A DNA stretch of 64,000 nucleotides from JBDHWG01 sp046328505 (GCA_046328505.1 JAXLWL010000005.1:682001-746000), one strand, 5' to 3'; numbered from the stretch's first letter, positions 12,693-22,644 are shown. The notes: generated from the sequence alone by a model not told the origin. A program made the numbers and translations.

Positions 12693-12718
12693 GCAAGTGA
12701 GCACCTGAGTGTGAGAGA

Positions 12719-12839
12719 TTGCTTGGTGGTATGAGCGGCGGGGGTACACCCGGACCCATCCCGAACCCGGCCGTTAAGCCCGCCAGCCCCGATGATACTG
12801 CCTGGGTAACTGGGTGGGAAAGTAGGGCACCGCCAAGCT
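12719..12839 (+). rRNA. rrf: 5S ribosomal RNA
   Basis: Terminal strands GCTTGGTGG and CCGCCAAGC form helix I. The internal ACACCCGGACCCATCCCGAAC block and GGGTGGGAAAGTAGGGCACC are conserved 5S segments. The length of about 120 nt is standard. The ends are approximate. Confidence 0.95.
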
Positions 12840-12850
12840 TCGCTATCATT

Positions 12851-12885
12851 GGAGCGCTTCGCATCTCGCGAAGCGCTCCTTTTTT
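12851..12885 (+). terminator. Rho-independent terminator of the rRNA operon
   Basis: A perfect 12-bp stem (GGAGCGCTTCGC / GCGAAGCGCTCC) with a 5-nt loop is followed by six T residues, 11 nt after the 5S gene. Confidence 0.95.
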
Positions 12886-12923
12886 GTTGACGCCCCTCTC
12901 TCGCCGCGCTAGAATCTCCCCTT

Positions 12924-14300
12924 ATGGATACCCCGCCTCTTTTTGCCGAGCGTATGCGACGGTTGCTCGGCCCCGAAGCCGACGCTTTTCTCGACGCCCT
13001 GGATCGTCCAGCGTACACCGGTCTCCGCGTCAATACTCTGAAGCTCACGCCTGGCCAGTTGCGCGAACTCGTGCCGTGGCGGCTCGATCCCGTGCCCTGG
13101 TGCGCGGATGGCTTCATTGTCGCGGACGATGTTCAGCCCGGCCGTCACCCGTACCACGCGGCCGGCCTCTACTATCTCCAGGAGCCGTCAGCGATGGCTC
13201 CCGCGCAAGCCCTGGCTCCGCGCCCTGGCGAGCTTGTCCTCGATCTCTCGGCGGCGCCAGGAGGCAAGGCGACGCAGATCGCCGCGCTCATGGGCGATAG
13301 CGGCCTTCTGGTCGCGAACGAGGTCGAGGCGTCCCGTCGGCCTGCCCTGGCGGCGAACCTTGAGCGGTGGGGGGCGCGGTGCGCGGTTATCACGGGCGAC
13401 TGGCCGCAGCGGCTTGCCGACCATTGGGGAGATGTCTTCGACCGCGTGCTGGTGGACGCCCCGTGCTCGGGCGAGGGGATGTTCCGCAAGTCCGAGGCAG
13501 CATTGGCTCAGTGGAGTGAGAAGTTGATCCAGGGCTGCGCCCTGCGCCAACGTAACCTGCTCGACGCTGCAGCCGCGCTCGTCCGCCCTGGCGGCCATCT
13601 GGCCTACAGTACGTGCACGTTCGCTCCGGAGGAGGACGAGGACATCATCGCCCGTTTCCTGGACGCGCATCCTGACTTCGCGCTGGAACCGATCGACCTA
13701 TCGGGCGCCGCGCCCGGCCGGCCCGACTGGTCGACGGCCCCCGCCCGCCCTGAGCTTGTCGGCGCAGCGCGCTTCTGGCCGCATCTCATCCCGGGGGAAG
13801 GGCATTTCGTCGCATTGCTGCGAAGAGTCTCGGGCACACCAGGCTCCGCACGCCCTATCTCTCTAGCGGCAGCGCCACGCGCGGCGGTGCGGCTCTGGCG
13901 CGACTTCGCCGCGCGCCTGGCGGCCGACCCCGCGGCGGACCGAATTCTCTCGCTTCAGGGCACGCGGCTGTACGCTGTCTCCAATGTCCTGCCCCTCGAC
14001 GGCGTGAAGGTTACCCGGCCCGGTTTGTGGCTCGGCGACATCCGTGGCGACCGCTTCGAGCCGTCCCACAGTCTTGCCCTTGCGCTACGCACGGCCGAGA
14101 TTCGTGGCGCGTCGCTCCAGGTTCTCGATCTCACTCCGAACGATACCCGCCTCGCTCGCTATCTCCAGGGGCATCCCCTGGAGGAGGCAGGTGAGGCGGG
14201 TTGGATTCTGATTGCGGTCTCGGGCTTCCCAATTGGCTGGGGCCGTCGGGCGCAGGGCATCATCAAGAACGCCTATCCTAAGGGGCTGCGCTGGCCTTGA
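12924..14300 (+). CDS. rsmF: 16S rRNA m5C methyltransferase, RsmF/NOL1-NOP2-Sun family
   Basis: This 458-residue SAM-dependent RNA methyltransferase has motif I DLSAAPGGKATQ (107-118). The two family cysteines are present: C181 in DAPCSGEGMFRK and C231 in STCTF, where one is the nucleophile and the other releases the product. The C-terminal third (about 310-458), ending AYPKGLRWP, corresponds to the RNA-binding region seen in RsmF/YebU rather than RsmB. The expected reaction is 5-methylcytosine formation in 16S rRNA. The ATG at 12924 is 39 nt after the rRNA terminator, so it needs its own promoter. Confidence 0.9.
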   Translation: MDTPPLFAERMRRLLGPEADAFLDALDRPAYTGLRVNTLKLTPGQLRELVPWRLDPVPWCADGFIVADDVQPGRHPYHAAGLYYLQEPSAMAPAQALAPRPGELVLDLSAAPGGKATQIAALMGDSGLLVANEVEASRRPALAANLERWGARCAVITGDWPQRLADHWGDVFDRVLVDAPCSGEGMFRKSEAALAQWSEKLIQGCALRQRNLLDAAAALVRPGGHLAYSTCTFAPEEDEDIIARFLDAHPDFALEPIDLSGAAPGRPDWSTAPARPELVGAARFWPHLIPGEGHFVALLRRVSGTPGSARPISLAAAPRAAVRLWRDFAARLAADPAADRILSLQGTRLYAVSNVLPLDGVKVTRPGLWLGDIRGDRFEPSHSLALALRTAEIRGASLQVLDLTPNDTRLARYLQGHPLEEAGEAGWILIAVSGFPIGWGRRAQGIIKNAYPKGLRWP

Positions 14301-14316
14301 CCCCGTGATGTCGTTG

Positions 14317-14958
14317 TCACGCTCCACGCCCTCGCCAGAGAACAAGTCCCAGCCAGATGTACCACACCGGATTGACGATGAAACCGGCCAGGAGCGCCGG
14401 CCCGACGATGACCGGGCTCGCGGCGCTCAGGATGACTAGCCGCCCGAGGTAGAGGATGATGAACAGCGCTGCGAGCAGGTAGCCGAGGTAGCCGAGACCG
14501 CGGGGGAACTGCCCCGAGCGAACGATGAGCCAGGAGATCACGACGAGGCCCAGGCCGGCGACGCCGAACGTCAGCACGCCGCGGGGGTCAATCTGGCTTG
14601 GCAGGTCGGCCAGCCCTGGGACATTCGAAGCCGGCGGGTTGATGGCGTTCGCCAGGTCATAGCTGCCGTGGATGGCTGCCCCGAGGGTACCCACTAACCC
14701 GAGGGCGAACGCCCAGAGGGCGAAACCAGCGTCGGTTTCCTTTAGTCGATTGTAGACTGCGACGAGCGCGGCGGTCGCCAGGAGACCGCCGAGAAGCTGG
14801 AACAGGCCATAGACAAGATCGTTGCGCAAGAGGATGAAGCCGACAGAGTACAGAAATCCGGCGACGCCGGCCAGGATGGCGCACGCACCGGCGAAGCGCT
14901 CGTAAGAAGCATCTGCCGCCGCGGCTGCGCTAGGATTGGCAACCGTTGGAGCTGTCAT
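14317..14958 (-). CDS. Uncharacterised multi-pass membrane protein
   Basis: This protein of about 213 residues has some six hydrophobic segments: around residues 25-45, 50-70, 80-100, 130-150, 160-180 and 185-205. The chosen ATG at 14958 is preceded by AAGGAAGGAAGG, a strong ribosome-binding site; the longer frame from 15003 has none. The architecture recalls DUF4386-like membrane proteins, but I do not recognise a definite family. It converges on the rsmF gene and lies alone. Confidence 0.65.
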   Translation of the reverse strand: MTAPTVANPSAAAAADASYERFAGACAILAGVAGFLYSVGFILLRNDLVYGLFQLLGGLLATAALVAVYNRLKETDAGFALWAFALGLVGTLGAAIHGSYDLANAINPPASNVPGLADLPSQIDPRGVLTFGVAGLGLVVISWLIVRSGQFPRGLGYLGYLLAALFIILYLGRLVILSAASPVIVGPALLAGFIVNPVWYIWLGLVLWRGRGA

Positions 14959-15067
14959 GACACACCTTCCTTCCTTCATGTCTTCCGGCCGAAGTGCTAG
15001 CAACCGATAGACGCACGTGAGGAGGAGATGGATTTCAGGCAGGCAGAGAGCAGTGGCCGTGGGGAAG

Positions 15068-15787
15068 CTACTCGACGGGGGGCGGCGTGACGCCGTCTTC
15101 GCGGTGTCCTGACGGAATATCCTCGCCGGGATGGTGCAGCAGCGCTGCCCGAATGCGCTGGGCTCGGCCCGGACCGATGCCTTCCACAGCGCGGAGCTCG
15201 GCGTCGCTGGCGGTGAAGACGGCCGCGGCCGAACCGAAGTGGGCCAGCAGGCGATGCGCGACCTCGACGCCGATGCCGGGCAGCGCCATCACCAGGCGAA
15301 CAGATTCGTCGTCAAGGGTGCGCGCCGGGCGCTTGTAGGGGCTGACGAGGGGGTCCACACCAAGGCCGACGGCGTGCCGCGCCAGGTAGAGGAGATACGC
15401 GGCGGTGTCCTCTTTGCTGTCGGTGCGCAGCAGGCTCACGCCGGGGTTGACCATGATACGGGCCAGGGCGCTCTGGAGCGCCTGCGGCGTCATCTTGGTG
15501 TAAGTGTACAGGCTCGGCCCTTCCACTACGATAATCGGTGTGGTGAAAGCCATCTTGAGCCGTTCTGCCTGCTCGAACAGCCGTCTCTGCTGGATGCTGA
15601 GCGCCAGGTCGCGCGGCGCTTTGCGCTCGACGGCAATCTGCCCCGGTACGATGATATAATCGCCAACCGCTAGCTCGCGCTCCTCGACCGTCACCCCGTA
15701 GTCAGCAAGCATGGCGGGGACGCCGGAGCGGCGCTCGCGGTAGTCGACAACGATGGTCAGCCCTTCGCCGGGCGGCGGCTTGCTCAA
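15068..15787 (-). CDS. XPF/ERCC4-type nuclease with helix-hairpin-helix domain
   Basis: This 239-residue protein has an ERCC4 nuclease domain with VDYRERRSG (about residues 14-22), VGDYII and the catalytic VERKAPRD (the ERKxxxD motif) at about 53-60. A C-terminal tandem helix-hairpin-helix domain follows (PGIGVEVAHRLLAHFG and VEGIGPGRAQRI). This is the domain order of archaeal XPF/Hef C-termini, which cut branched DNA structures. There is no helicase domain. Stand-alone bacterial members are less studied. The ATG overlaps the stop of the hydantoinase gene by 4 nt, so the two are translationally coupled although no functional link is known. Confidence 0.85.
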   Translation of the reverse strand: MSKPPPGEGLTIVVDYRERRSGVPAMLADYGVTVEERELAVGDYIIVPGQIAVERKAPRDLALSIQQRRLFEQAERLKMAFTTPIIVVEGPSLYTYTKMTPQALQSALARIMVNPGVSLLRTDSKEDTAAYLLYLARHAVGLGVDPLVSPYKRPARTLDDESVRLVMALPGIGVEVAHRLLAHFGSAAAVFTASDAELRAVEGIGPGRAQRIRAALLHHPGEDIPSGHREDGVTPPPVE

Positions 15788-17520
15788 GGGGCACGGCCGG
15801 CGATACGGCTACGAAGCTGGCGCGTCGCTTCTGCATCAATCTCGTTTGTCGATTCCAGGAAGCAAACGCCGTACAACTCCTCGGCCGCTTGCCGACTCAC
15901 ATAGCCGTCGACGATATCCTCTCTTACTCGCGCCGGATCGCGTTCCCAAGCAGGCCCGTAGCCGCCGCCGCCACCGGTAAAAACGCGAAATCGTGTTCCG
16001 GGGCTAACCGGCAGGTGGTTCACCTTGCGCAGCCGGCGCTCCCCGGGTTCCCCCGGCTGGATTAGCACGCCCGGGACGCTCCCCTGCCCGCCGCCGAACA
16101 ATCCCCACGATGGCGTCTTGGTTCTCTCGAACCACAGCGTGAGGTCGCACCCGTCGCCGCGGATTTCATATTCGCGGACGATGTTGAGGCCGCCGCGGTA
16201 TTTGCCAGGCCCACCGCTATCGACGCCTACAGAATAGCCGTGAATCAGCAGCGGGTACTTATTTTCCATGCTCTCGACGGGGAAATTGCGAAAGTCACCG
16301 GCCGCCGAATGGATAACCGCACTTTCGCCGTCCGCGTGAGCGTTCGCGCCCCATCCCCCGGCGGTGGATTCGGCCCAGGCGGCACGAACGCGGCGGTCGG
16401 GACCACGTCGGACGATCACGACATTCCACGCATCGCCGGGAAGCCCCGCCGCGACTTGCTCGGGTATTGCGGGCGCCAGAGCCTTCTGAATCAGGTCCAC
16501 GAGGAGCATCGTGTGAGTTCCGTATTGCAGGCAAGCGGCCGGCTCTTGCGCCGCGAAAATTGAGCCGGGCTCGATAGTGGTTTCCAGTCCTCGAAAGCTT
16601 CCGCCCGTCACGCCGGCCTGAGGCGCAACCAGGAACTTATACGCGAGACGGATAGCCGAGATAGTCTGAACAAGGCCGCAATTCGTCGCGCCCTGACGCT
16701 GCGCGCTCGACCCGCTTGTGTCGACGTGGATCCGCTCGTCTTCAACCGTTACCCGCACGCGAACCCACGACGGCTCAGCCGTGACGAAGTCATCATCCTG
16801 GCAGCCCTCGGCTGTGTAGACGCCGTTAGGAATTGAGCGAATCGCCTCTCGCTCCAGTGTCGCTGTGGCCTCAAAGACTGCTGCCATGCTGGAGCGCACC
16901 GTTTCCAGACCGAACCTGTCGAGGATAGCCCTGTAACGCTGTTCGCCCATTCGACACGCGGCGATCTGCGCGTGGAGATCGCCCACGAGGAGGATGGGGA
17001 GCCGACTCTGGCGGCGAAGGATGTCCACCACATCATCCAGCACATGCCCGGCCTTGACGATTCTCACCGGTCCTAGCCGCAGGCCTTCCTGATAAATGCT
17101 TGTAATATCGATGGTATACGCCGCGTCGCGGCCGCCGATGTCGCGCCAATGGGCGCGGCTGGCACTGAAGCCGACCACCTGATCCTGCCAGATCACCGGG
17201 GAGATGATGTCGACGTCATTCAGGTGCGACCCGGTCAGGTAAGGGTCGTTGAGGATAAAGACATCACCGGCGTCAAACCCATCGAGGCCGACGTGGTCGA
17301 TGACAACCCGCACGACCTCGCTAAGCGCTCCGAGAAAGAACGGCAGGCCCGGCGCTTGACCCAGCAACTCGGCCTTCTCGTTGAACAAGGCGACGCTGCA
17401 ATCCTTCATCTCGTAGATGACGGGACTGAAAGCGCTGCGGGTCAAAGCCACGCGCATATCTTGAGCGGCGGCGAGAAAAGCGTTGCGGATAATCTCGGTG
17501 GTGATGGGGTCAGTGCTCAT
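15784..17520 (-). CDS. Hydantoinase B/oxoprolinase family protein
   Basis: This 578-residue protein is a full-length HyuB-type subunit. It begins DPITTEIIRNAFLAAAQDM, continues with SPVIYEMKDCSVALFN, and has the DVFILNDPYLTGSHLNDV block and a late glycine-rich GGGGGYGPAWERDP segment. The family (N-methylhydantoinase, acetone or acetophenone carboxylase and 5-oxoprolinase subunits) normally works with an ATP-binding HyuA partner. No HyuA is seen in this window, since the upstream neighbour is divergent. It may be complemented from elsewhere or be a stand-alone variant. Confidence 0.88.
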   Translation of the reverse strand: MSTDPITTEIIRNAFLAAAQDMRVALTRSAFSPVIYEMKDCSVALFNEKAELLGQAPGLPFFLGALSEVVRVVIDHVGLDGFDAGDVFILNDPYLTGSHLNDVDIISPVIWQDQVVGFSASRAHWRDIGGRDAAYTIDITSIYQEGLRLGPVRIVKAGHVLDDVVDILRRQSRLPILLVGDLHAQIAACRMGEQRYRAILDRFGLETVRSSMAAVFEATATLEREAIRSIPNGVYTAEGCQDDDFVTAEPSWVRVRVTVEDERIHVDTSGSSAQRQGATNCGLVQTISAIRLAYKFLVAPQAGVTGGSFRGLETTIEPGSIFAAQEPAACLQYGTHTMLLVDLIQKALAPAIPEQVAAGLPGDAWNVVIVRRGPDRRVRAAWAESTAGGWGANAHADGESAVIHSAAGDFRNFPVESMENKYPLLIHGYSVGVDSGGPGKYRGGLNIVREYEIRGDGCDLTLWFERTKTPSWGLFGGGQGSVPGVLIQPGEPGERRLRKVNHLPVSPGTRFRVFTGGGGGYGPAWERDPARVREDIVDGYVSRQAAEELYGVCFLESTNEIDAEATRQLRSRIAGRAP

Positions 17521-17726
17521 ATTTCAGTCATTCTTGTGCGTTCGGTTTGTCGGAGTGCGAGGACAGGGAGAAGGCTATCAGGCGAGCGTGGCCTGGACGC
17601 GGATTATACAACCAATCCAGGCAGTTGCAAAAGGGGACTTGGATGGAGTACACTGAGAGCGCGGGCCGTGCGTCAGCTTCTACCTGTCTTGGCCCACGTC
17701 ACCGGCGCCTTTTGAAGGAGGAAACT

Positions 17727-18416
17727 GTGGATTTTGAAGCGTTGACGACATACCTGGCAGAGCTAGAGGCCAACAATAACAAAGTCTGGTTCGAGGCGAA
17801 CCGCGCTCGCTACGATGCCTTGCGCGCCGATTTTACGGACCTGGTTGATGAGGTCATCTTCGGCATTGCCACCTTCGACCGCCGCATCTCCGGCGTCGCC
17901 GCCAAGGATTGCATGTTCCGCATCTACCGCGACGTCCGCTTTTCCAAGGACAAAAGCCCGTACAAGACGCAGTTCAGCGCCGCCATTACCGAGGCCGGCA
18001 AGAACACGCAGACCCCGGCGTATTACTTCCAGGTCAACCACGACGGTCAGCTATTCATCGGCGGCGGGATCTACATGCCGGAGACCGAGCGCCTGAATCG
18101 CGTCCGCGCCTACATAGCCACCTTTCCCCGCCGGCTCCAGGAGGTCCTGGACGATCCGTCGTTCAAGGCGACGTTTAACACGCTCGATGGCCCGCGCCTG
18201 ACGCGCCCGCCGAAGGGCTACGACGAGAACACGCCGATGCTGGAGATGGTCAAGCTCAAGAGCTACACCGTTGGGCGCGACGCCGATGCTCGCACGCTCG
18301 ACGACGAGACGGCCGCTCCCCTCATCGTGGACACCTTCCGCGCCATGTACCCGTTCATCACCTGGCTGCGCGACGCCCTGGGCTACACGCACGAGCCCGC
18401 CCAAGGCGCTCATTGA
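17727..18416 (+). CDS. DUF2461 (TIGR02453) family protein
   Basis: This 229-residue protein starts at a GTG after AAGGAGGA; the longer open frame upstream has no supporting start. The family pattern is clear: NNKVWFEANRARYD near residue 20, KDCMFRIYRDVRFSKDKSPYKT around 65-85, then YYFQVNHDGQLFIGGGIYMP, with a late DARTLDD segment. No biochemical function is established. It is divergent from the hydantoinase gene and precedes a membrane protein on the same strand by about 80 nt. Confidence 0.8.
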   Translation: MDFEALTTYLAELEANNNKVWFEANRARYDALRADFTDLVDEVIFGIATFDRRISGVAAKDCMFRIYRDVRFSKDKSPYKTQFSAAITEAGKNTQTPAYYFQVNHDGQLFIGGGIYMPETERLNRVRAYIATFPRRLQEVLDDPSFKATFNTLDGPRLTRPPKGYDENTPMLEMVKLKSYTVGRDADARTLDDETAAPLIVDTFRAMYPFITWLRDALGYTHEPAQGAH

Positions 18417-18493
18417 GGGCAGACAGGCGCGGCAAATGGTGATATACTCAGGCCAGTAACGGCTTCAGCTCCACCGTCAACGAGGACACAAAT

Positions 18494-19306
18494 ATGGCAA
18501 CATTTCTGAAGCGCGCCTGGGCCGCCATCAGTCTGTTCATCGCCGCCGTCGTGCTGGTCCTGAGTCTTGGCAGCATCATCGGCATCTGGATCGCCAGCAG
18601 CGTCGCCACGACGAGCGTCGTTCAGTTCCTGACCGGTACCGCCGCGACCGTGAAGGCCGCGAGCGTCAACGTCAGCCAGGTCAACGCCGGGGTCGGCAAG
18701 CTGCAGCAACAAACCGCCGCGTTGAGCAACGCAGCGGCGAAGCTCAACCAGAATCCCGCCGACAAGTCCGCTCTGCTCGGACTGCTCCCTGAGGCAGGCC
18801 AGCAGACGGTCGACGCGGTCGCCGGGCGCGTGGGCGAGCGTTTCGGCGCGACGAACCTGTTCGTCGGTCCCATGCGCACCACGATCGGCGCGCTGAATCA
18901 CCTGCCCTTCGTCAACATCCCCACTCCGGACGCGGCCCTGGCCGACACGGTCCAGGGCCAGATGAATGACCTGAGCGGCTCTGCGCCGGCGCTGGATCAG
19001 GCGGCGGGCGAAGCGCGCGGGAATAACCCGGGCGTGGCGGGTCACGTTGCTGCCGCCGCCGACCGGGTGAACTCCGCCATCGGCAGCGTCCAAACCCCCT
19101 TGACACAGCTCGAAAGCCAGCTCAACGAGATCGAGACGCGGACCACGCGCCTGGCAAACTTCGTGACCTTCCTATTCACCGTCGGCTCAACGGTCGGCAC
19201 AATCTTCCTGATCTGGGTCATCTACAGCCAGATTATTGTCTTGCGCCATGCCTGGTCGAGCCTGCGCCGGCCGAAGAAGGAGCCGGTTGCTGTATCAGAA
19301 TCATAA
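18494..19306 (+). CDS. Uncharacterised membrane protein with extracytoplasmic Ala-rich helical domain
   Basis: This 270-residue protein has an N-terminal transmembrane helix (about 10-35) and a second near the C-terminus (about 225-248). Between them lies an Ala/Asn/Gln-rich region likely to form long helices outside the membrane. The short C-terminal tail is basic (SSLRRPKKEP). I do not recognise the family. It is 15 nt from the start of the DUF5107-TPR gene, so the two are probably cotranscribed. Confidence 0.65.
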   Translation: MATFLKRAWAAISLFIAAVVLVLSLGSIIGIWIASSVATTSVVQFLTGTAATVKAASVNVSQVNAGVGKLQQQTAALSNAAAKLNQNPADKSALLGLLPEAGQQTVDAVAGRVGERFGATNLFVGPMRTTIGALNHLPFVNIPTPDAALADTVQGQMNDLSGSAPALDQAAGEARGNNPGVAGHVAAAADRVNSAIGSVQTPLTQLESQLNEIETRTTRLANFVTFLFTVGSTVGTIFLIWVIYSQIIVLRHAWSSLRRPKKEPVAVSES

Positions 19307-19321
19307 TTGGAGGAAACAACA

Positions 19322-22300
19322 ATGGCGTTGAACGAACTGCAGCGCGTGACGGCGCGGACCGAGCGGATGACCATTCCGACGTACCCGACGCTCGCGCCCG
19401 AGCCAAACCCGATGTTCTTCGAGACGCGCAACGTCCAGGGGAGCAAGGGCAACATCTACCCCCACCCGTTTATCGACCGCATCTCCAACGAGCGCGTTGA
19501 CGTCGAATACACGGCCATCATTCTCGAAAACGAATACATTTACCTTGTCCTCCTGCCCGAGCTGGGCGGACGCATTTTCATCGCCCAGGACAAGACCAAC
19601 GGCTACGACTTCTTCTACCGTCACCAGGTCATCAAGCCGGCCCTGATTGGGACATTCGGCCCCTGGATCTCCGGCGGCGTCGAGTTCAACTGGCCGCAGC
19701 ACCACCGCCCCAGCACCTTCGACGCTACCGATGCTGTCATCGAGGAGAACGACGACGGCAGCGTGACGGTGTGGATGGGCGAGCACGAACCCCTCAATCG
19801 CACCAAGGGGATGGTCGGTATCACACTGCATCCCGGCAAGGCTGTCGTCGAGACCAAGGTGCGCCTCTTCAACCGCACCCCATTCCCGCAGACGTTCCTG
19901 TGGTGGGCGAACGCCGGTGTCAAGATCAACGATCGCTACCAGGTCGTGTTCCCGCCGGATGTTCACTACGCCGTCTTTCACACCAAGAACCCGGTGACCG
20001 AGTACCCCATCGCCAAAGGTCACTTCTATAGCAACGACTACGGCGACGGAACGGACATCAGCTACTGGACCAACTCGCCGGGCGCGACGTCCTTCTTCGC
20101 CGCCGAGTCGAAGTACGAGTTCTTCGGCGGCTACGACCACGAGCGCGGCTGCGGCGTCGTTCACGTCGCGGACGCCGGGATTTCCGGCGGCAAGAAGTAC
20201 TTCACCTGGGCGAATGGCCCCTACGGCCACCAGTGGCAGCGAAACCTGTACGACCTGGAGGAGGAAGGCGAGTACCTGGAGCTGATGGCGGGCGCCTACA
20301 CCGACAACCAGCCCGACTTCTCCTGGATGATGCCCTACGAGACGCGGAGCTTCAGCCAGTTCTGGCTGCCCGTGCAGCAGATCGGCGCGATGAAGAATGC
20401 CAACACGCGCGCCGCCGTGAACCTCGAAGTCGGCGAGGGCCACGCCTTCCTGGGCGTCTACGCGACGGAGCAGGTCGAGCGGGGAAGCGTGACGCTGACC
20501 AACGGGGACCAGACCCTCTTCCACGCCGTCGTCGATCTCGGCCCCGGCCGCCCGTTCACCCAGGAAGTCGCGCTGCCCGCCGTCGTCGCGCCGCCTGACC
20601 TCCTGCTGCGCGTCATCGACGCGCAGGGCGTCGAGATTATCAGCTATCGGCCGGAGCCTGAATGGGACGGAACGATGGCCGAGCCATTCCAGCCGCCGCC
20701 CGCCCCGGCCGACGTGGCGACCATCGAGGAATTGTTCCTCATCGGCCTGCACCTGGAGCAATATCGGCATCCGGGCATTGCGCCCGAGCTGTACTGGCGC
20801 GAGGCGCTGCGCCGCGACCCGAACGACGCGCGCTGCAACCTCGTCATGGGCAAGCTCGCTCTGCGCCGTGGCGAGCTCGCGACGGCAGAGGAGCGCTTCC
20901 AAACGGCCGTCAAGCGTCTGATGTGGCTCAACTTCAACCCGTACGACGGCGAGCCGCTCTACTATCTGGGTTTGGCGCTGCAGTACCAGGGGCGCCTGGA
21001 CGAGGCCTACAAAGCCTTCTACAAGGCCACCTGGAACTACGCCTGGCAGGCGGCCGCATTCTACGGCCTGGCCCAGATCGACCTGCTCCGCCATGACCCC
21101 GTCAAGGCTCTGGACCACCTGGACCGCTCGCTCGTCGTGAACGCGCACAATGCCAAGGCACGTGGGCTGAAGGCGGCGATCCTGCGCCGTAGCGGCCGCA
21201 ACGCCGAGGCCGAAGCGCTCGCCGCCGAATCCGTCGCACTGGACCCGCTCGACTTCTGGGCGCGCTACGAGCTGGCGCTGGCGAACCCCGCGGAAACGCT
21301 GTTCCGCCTGGCCGAGATGCAGGCGCTCATGCGCGGCGAAACGCAGACCTACCTGGACATTGCCCTCGACTACGCCGCCGCCGGCCTCGACGCGGAGGCG
21401 CGTGACCTGCTAGGCATCGCCGCCCGCCTCGCACCGCTCCATCCCATGGTGGCGTACACCCTTAGCTACCTCGCGCGCCGCGCGGGTGATGTCGCGGCCG
21501 ACGCCGAGTGGCAGGCGCAGGCAGCCCAGGCGTCCCCCGACTACTGCTTCCCCTGGCGGCTGGAGGAGATGCTTATCCTCCAGGACACGCTGAGCGCCTA
21601 CCCCGACGACGCGCGCGCTAGCTACTACCTGGGCAATCTCCTGTACGACAAACTGCGCCACGCCGAGGCCGTCGCGTTGTGGAAACACGCGGCGAGCCTT
21701 GAGCCGGACTTCTCGATTCCCTGGCGCAATCTTGGCCTGGCGGCCTACAACGACGCCAAGGACCTCGATGCGGCGCTGGCTTACTTCGACAAGGCCGTGG
21801 CCGCCAAACCGGACGACGCACGCCTGATGCTAGAGCAGGATTTCCTGTTGCGCCGCAAGGCCGTCGCGCCCGAGGAGAGACTGGCGCGCTATCTGAACCG
21901 CATGGATGTGGTCGTGCAGCGCGATGACCTGATGACTGAGCTAATGGCGTTGTACAACCGCACCGGCCGGCCCGCAAAGGCGCTGGAGCTGTGCGAGGGC
22001 CGGAGCTTCCACCCGTGGGAGGCGGGCGAAGGTTCGGTCGCCTCGCAGTATACCAGCGCCCAGTGGCTGCTCGGGCGCGCGGCGCTGGACGCCGACGAGG
22101 CTGGCCAGGCCCTGGAGCATTTCCAGGCGGGGCTGGCGTGGCCGTCGAGCCTGGGTGAGCTGCCGTCGGACGCTGACACGACGCAATTGTTGTACTATTC
22201 TGGCCTGGCGTACGCGGCGCTTGGCGACGATGAGGGTGCGGCGACGGCGTTCGAGCGCGTGCTGGCGTCGAAGAGTGATCTCATGGAGGTCGAGGTCTAC

Positions 22301-22603
22301 AAGGGGCTGACGTTGCTGCGGCAGGGCAAGACGGACGAGGGCTGCGCCCGGCTGGCCGCGCTCAAGCACCGCGCAGCTCAGATGGCCGAGACCGGCGTCG
22401 CGCCGAACTACTTCTTCTACGGCAATCCCAACCCGACGTTCGAGGAGGACCCGAAGAAGCAGCAGCGCCTCTACTTCACGCTCATGGGCGGGCTGGCGTG
22501 CCTCGGCCTGGGCGACGTGCCTGGCGCCCGCAGCGCCCTCGGCCAGGTCCTCGCCGTCGACCCGGCCAACCTGCTGGCGCACGAGGAGATGCGGCGGCTG
22601 TAA
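19322..22603 (+). CDS. DUF5107 and tetratricopeptide-repeat protein
   Basis: This 1,093-residue protein starts at the ATG preceded by TTGGAGGAAACAAC. The first roughly 420 residues are a DUF5107 domain, a beta-sandwich related to galactose-mutarotase-like domains, with LLPELGGRIFIAQDKTNG and SGGVEFNWPQHHRP blocks. From about residue 460 to the end there are many TPR-like helical pairs (for example ARCNLVMGKLALRRGELATA and PDFSIPWRNLGLAAYNDA). Such proteins occur beside carbohydrate metabolism genes. A sugar-binding role is inferred from fold only. No signal peptide is seen. A long minus-strand open frame over 19301-21148 is a codon-bias shadow of this gene. Confidence 0.85.
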   Translation: MALNELQRVTARTERMTIPTYPTLAPEPNPMFFETRNVQGSKGNIYPHPFIDRISNERVDVEYTAIILENEYIYLVLLPELGGRIFIAQDKTNGYDFFYRHQVIKPALIGTFGPWISGGVEFNWPQHHRPSTFDATDAVIEENDDGSVTVWMGEHEPLNRTKGMVGITLHPGKAVVETKVRLFNRTPFPQTFLWWANAGVKINDRYQVVFPPDVHYAVFHTKNPVTEYPIAKGHFYSNDYGDGTDISYWTNSPGATSFFAAESKYEFFGGYDHERGCGVVHVADAGISGGKKYFTWANGPYGHQWQRNLYDLEEEGEYLELMAGAYTDNQPDFSWMMPYETRSFSQFWLPVQQIGAMKNANTRAAVNLEVGEGHAFLGVYATEQVERGSVTLTNGDQTLFHAVVDLGPGRPFTQEVALPAVVAPPDLLLRVIDAQGVEIISYRPEPEWDGTMAEPFQPPPAPADVATIEELFLIGLHLEQYRHPGIAPELYWREALRRDPNDARCNLVMGKLALRRGELATAEERFQTAVKRLMWLNFNPYDGEPLYYLGLALQYQGRLDEAYKAFYKATWNYAWQAAAFYGLAQIDLLRHDPVKALDHLDRSLVVNAHNAKARGLKAAILRRSGRNAEAEALAAESVALDPLDFWARYELALANPAETLFRLAEMQALMRGETQTYLDIALDYAAAGLDAEARDLLGIAARLAPLHPMVAYTLSYLARRAGDVAADAEWQAQAAQASPDYCFPWRLEEMLILQDTLSAYPDDARASYYLGNLLYDKLRHAEAVALWKHAASLEPDFSIPWRNLGLAAYNDAKDLDAALAYFDKAVAAKPDDARLMLEQDFLLRRKAVAPEERLARYLNRMDVVVQRDDLMTELMALYNRTGRPAKALELCEGRSFHPWEAGEGSVASQYTSAQWLLGRAALDADEAGQALEHFQAGLAWPSSLGELPSDADTTQLLYYSGLAYAALGDDEGAATAFERVLASKSDLMEVEVYKGLTLLRQGKTDEGCARLAALKHRAAQMAETGVAPNYFFYGNPNPTFEEDPKKQQRLYFTLMGGLACLGLGDVPGARSALGQVLAVDPANLLAHEEMRRL

Positions 22604-22644
22604 CGTATCGCGCGGATGGAGGAGCGCCGCTGTCACCTGAGCAC

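Noticed and set aside
19301..21148. A 615-codon minus-strand open frame
   Set aside because: It lies antisense to the DUF5107-TPR gene; high GC with strong codon bias leaves the opposite strand open.
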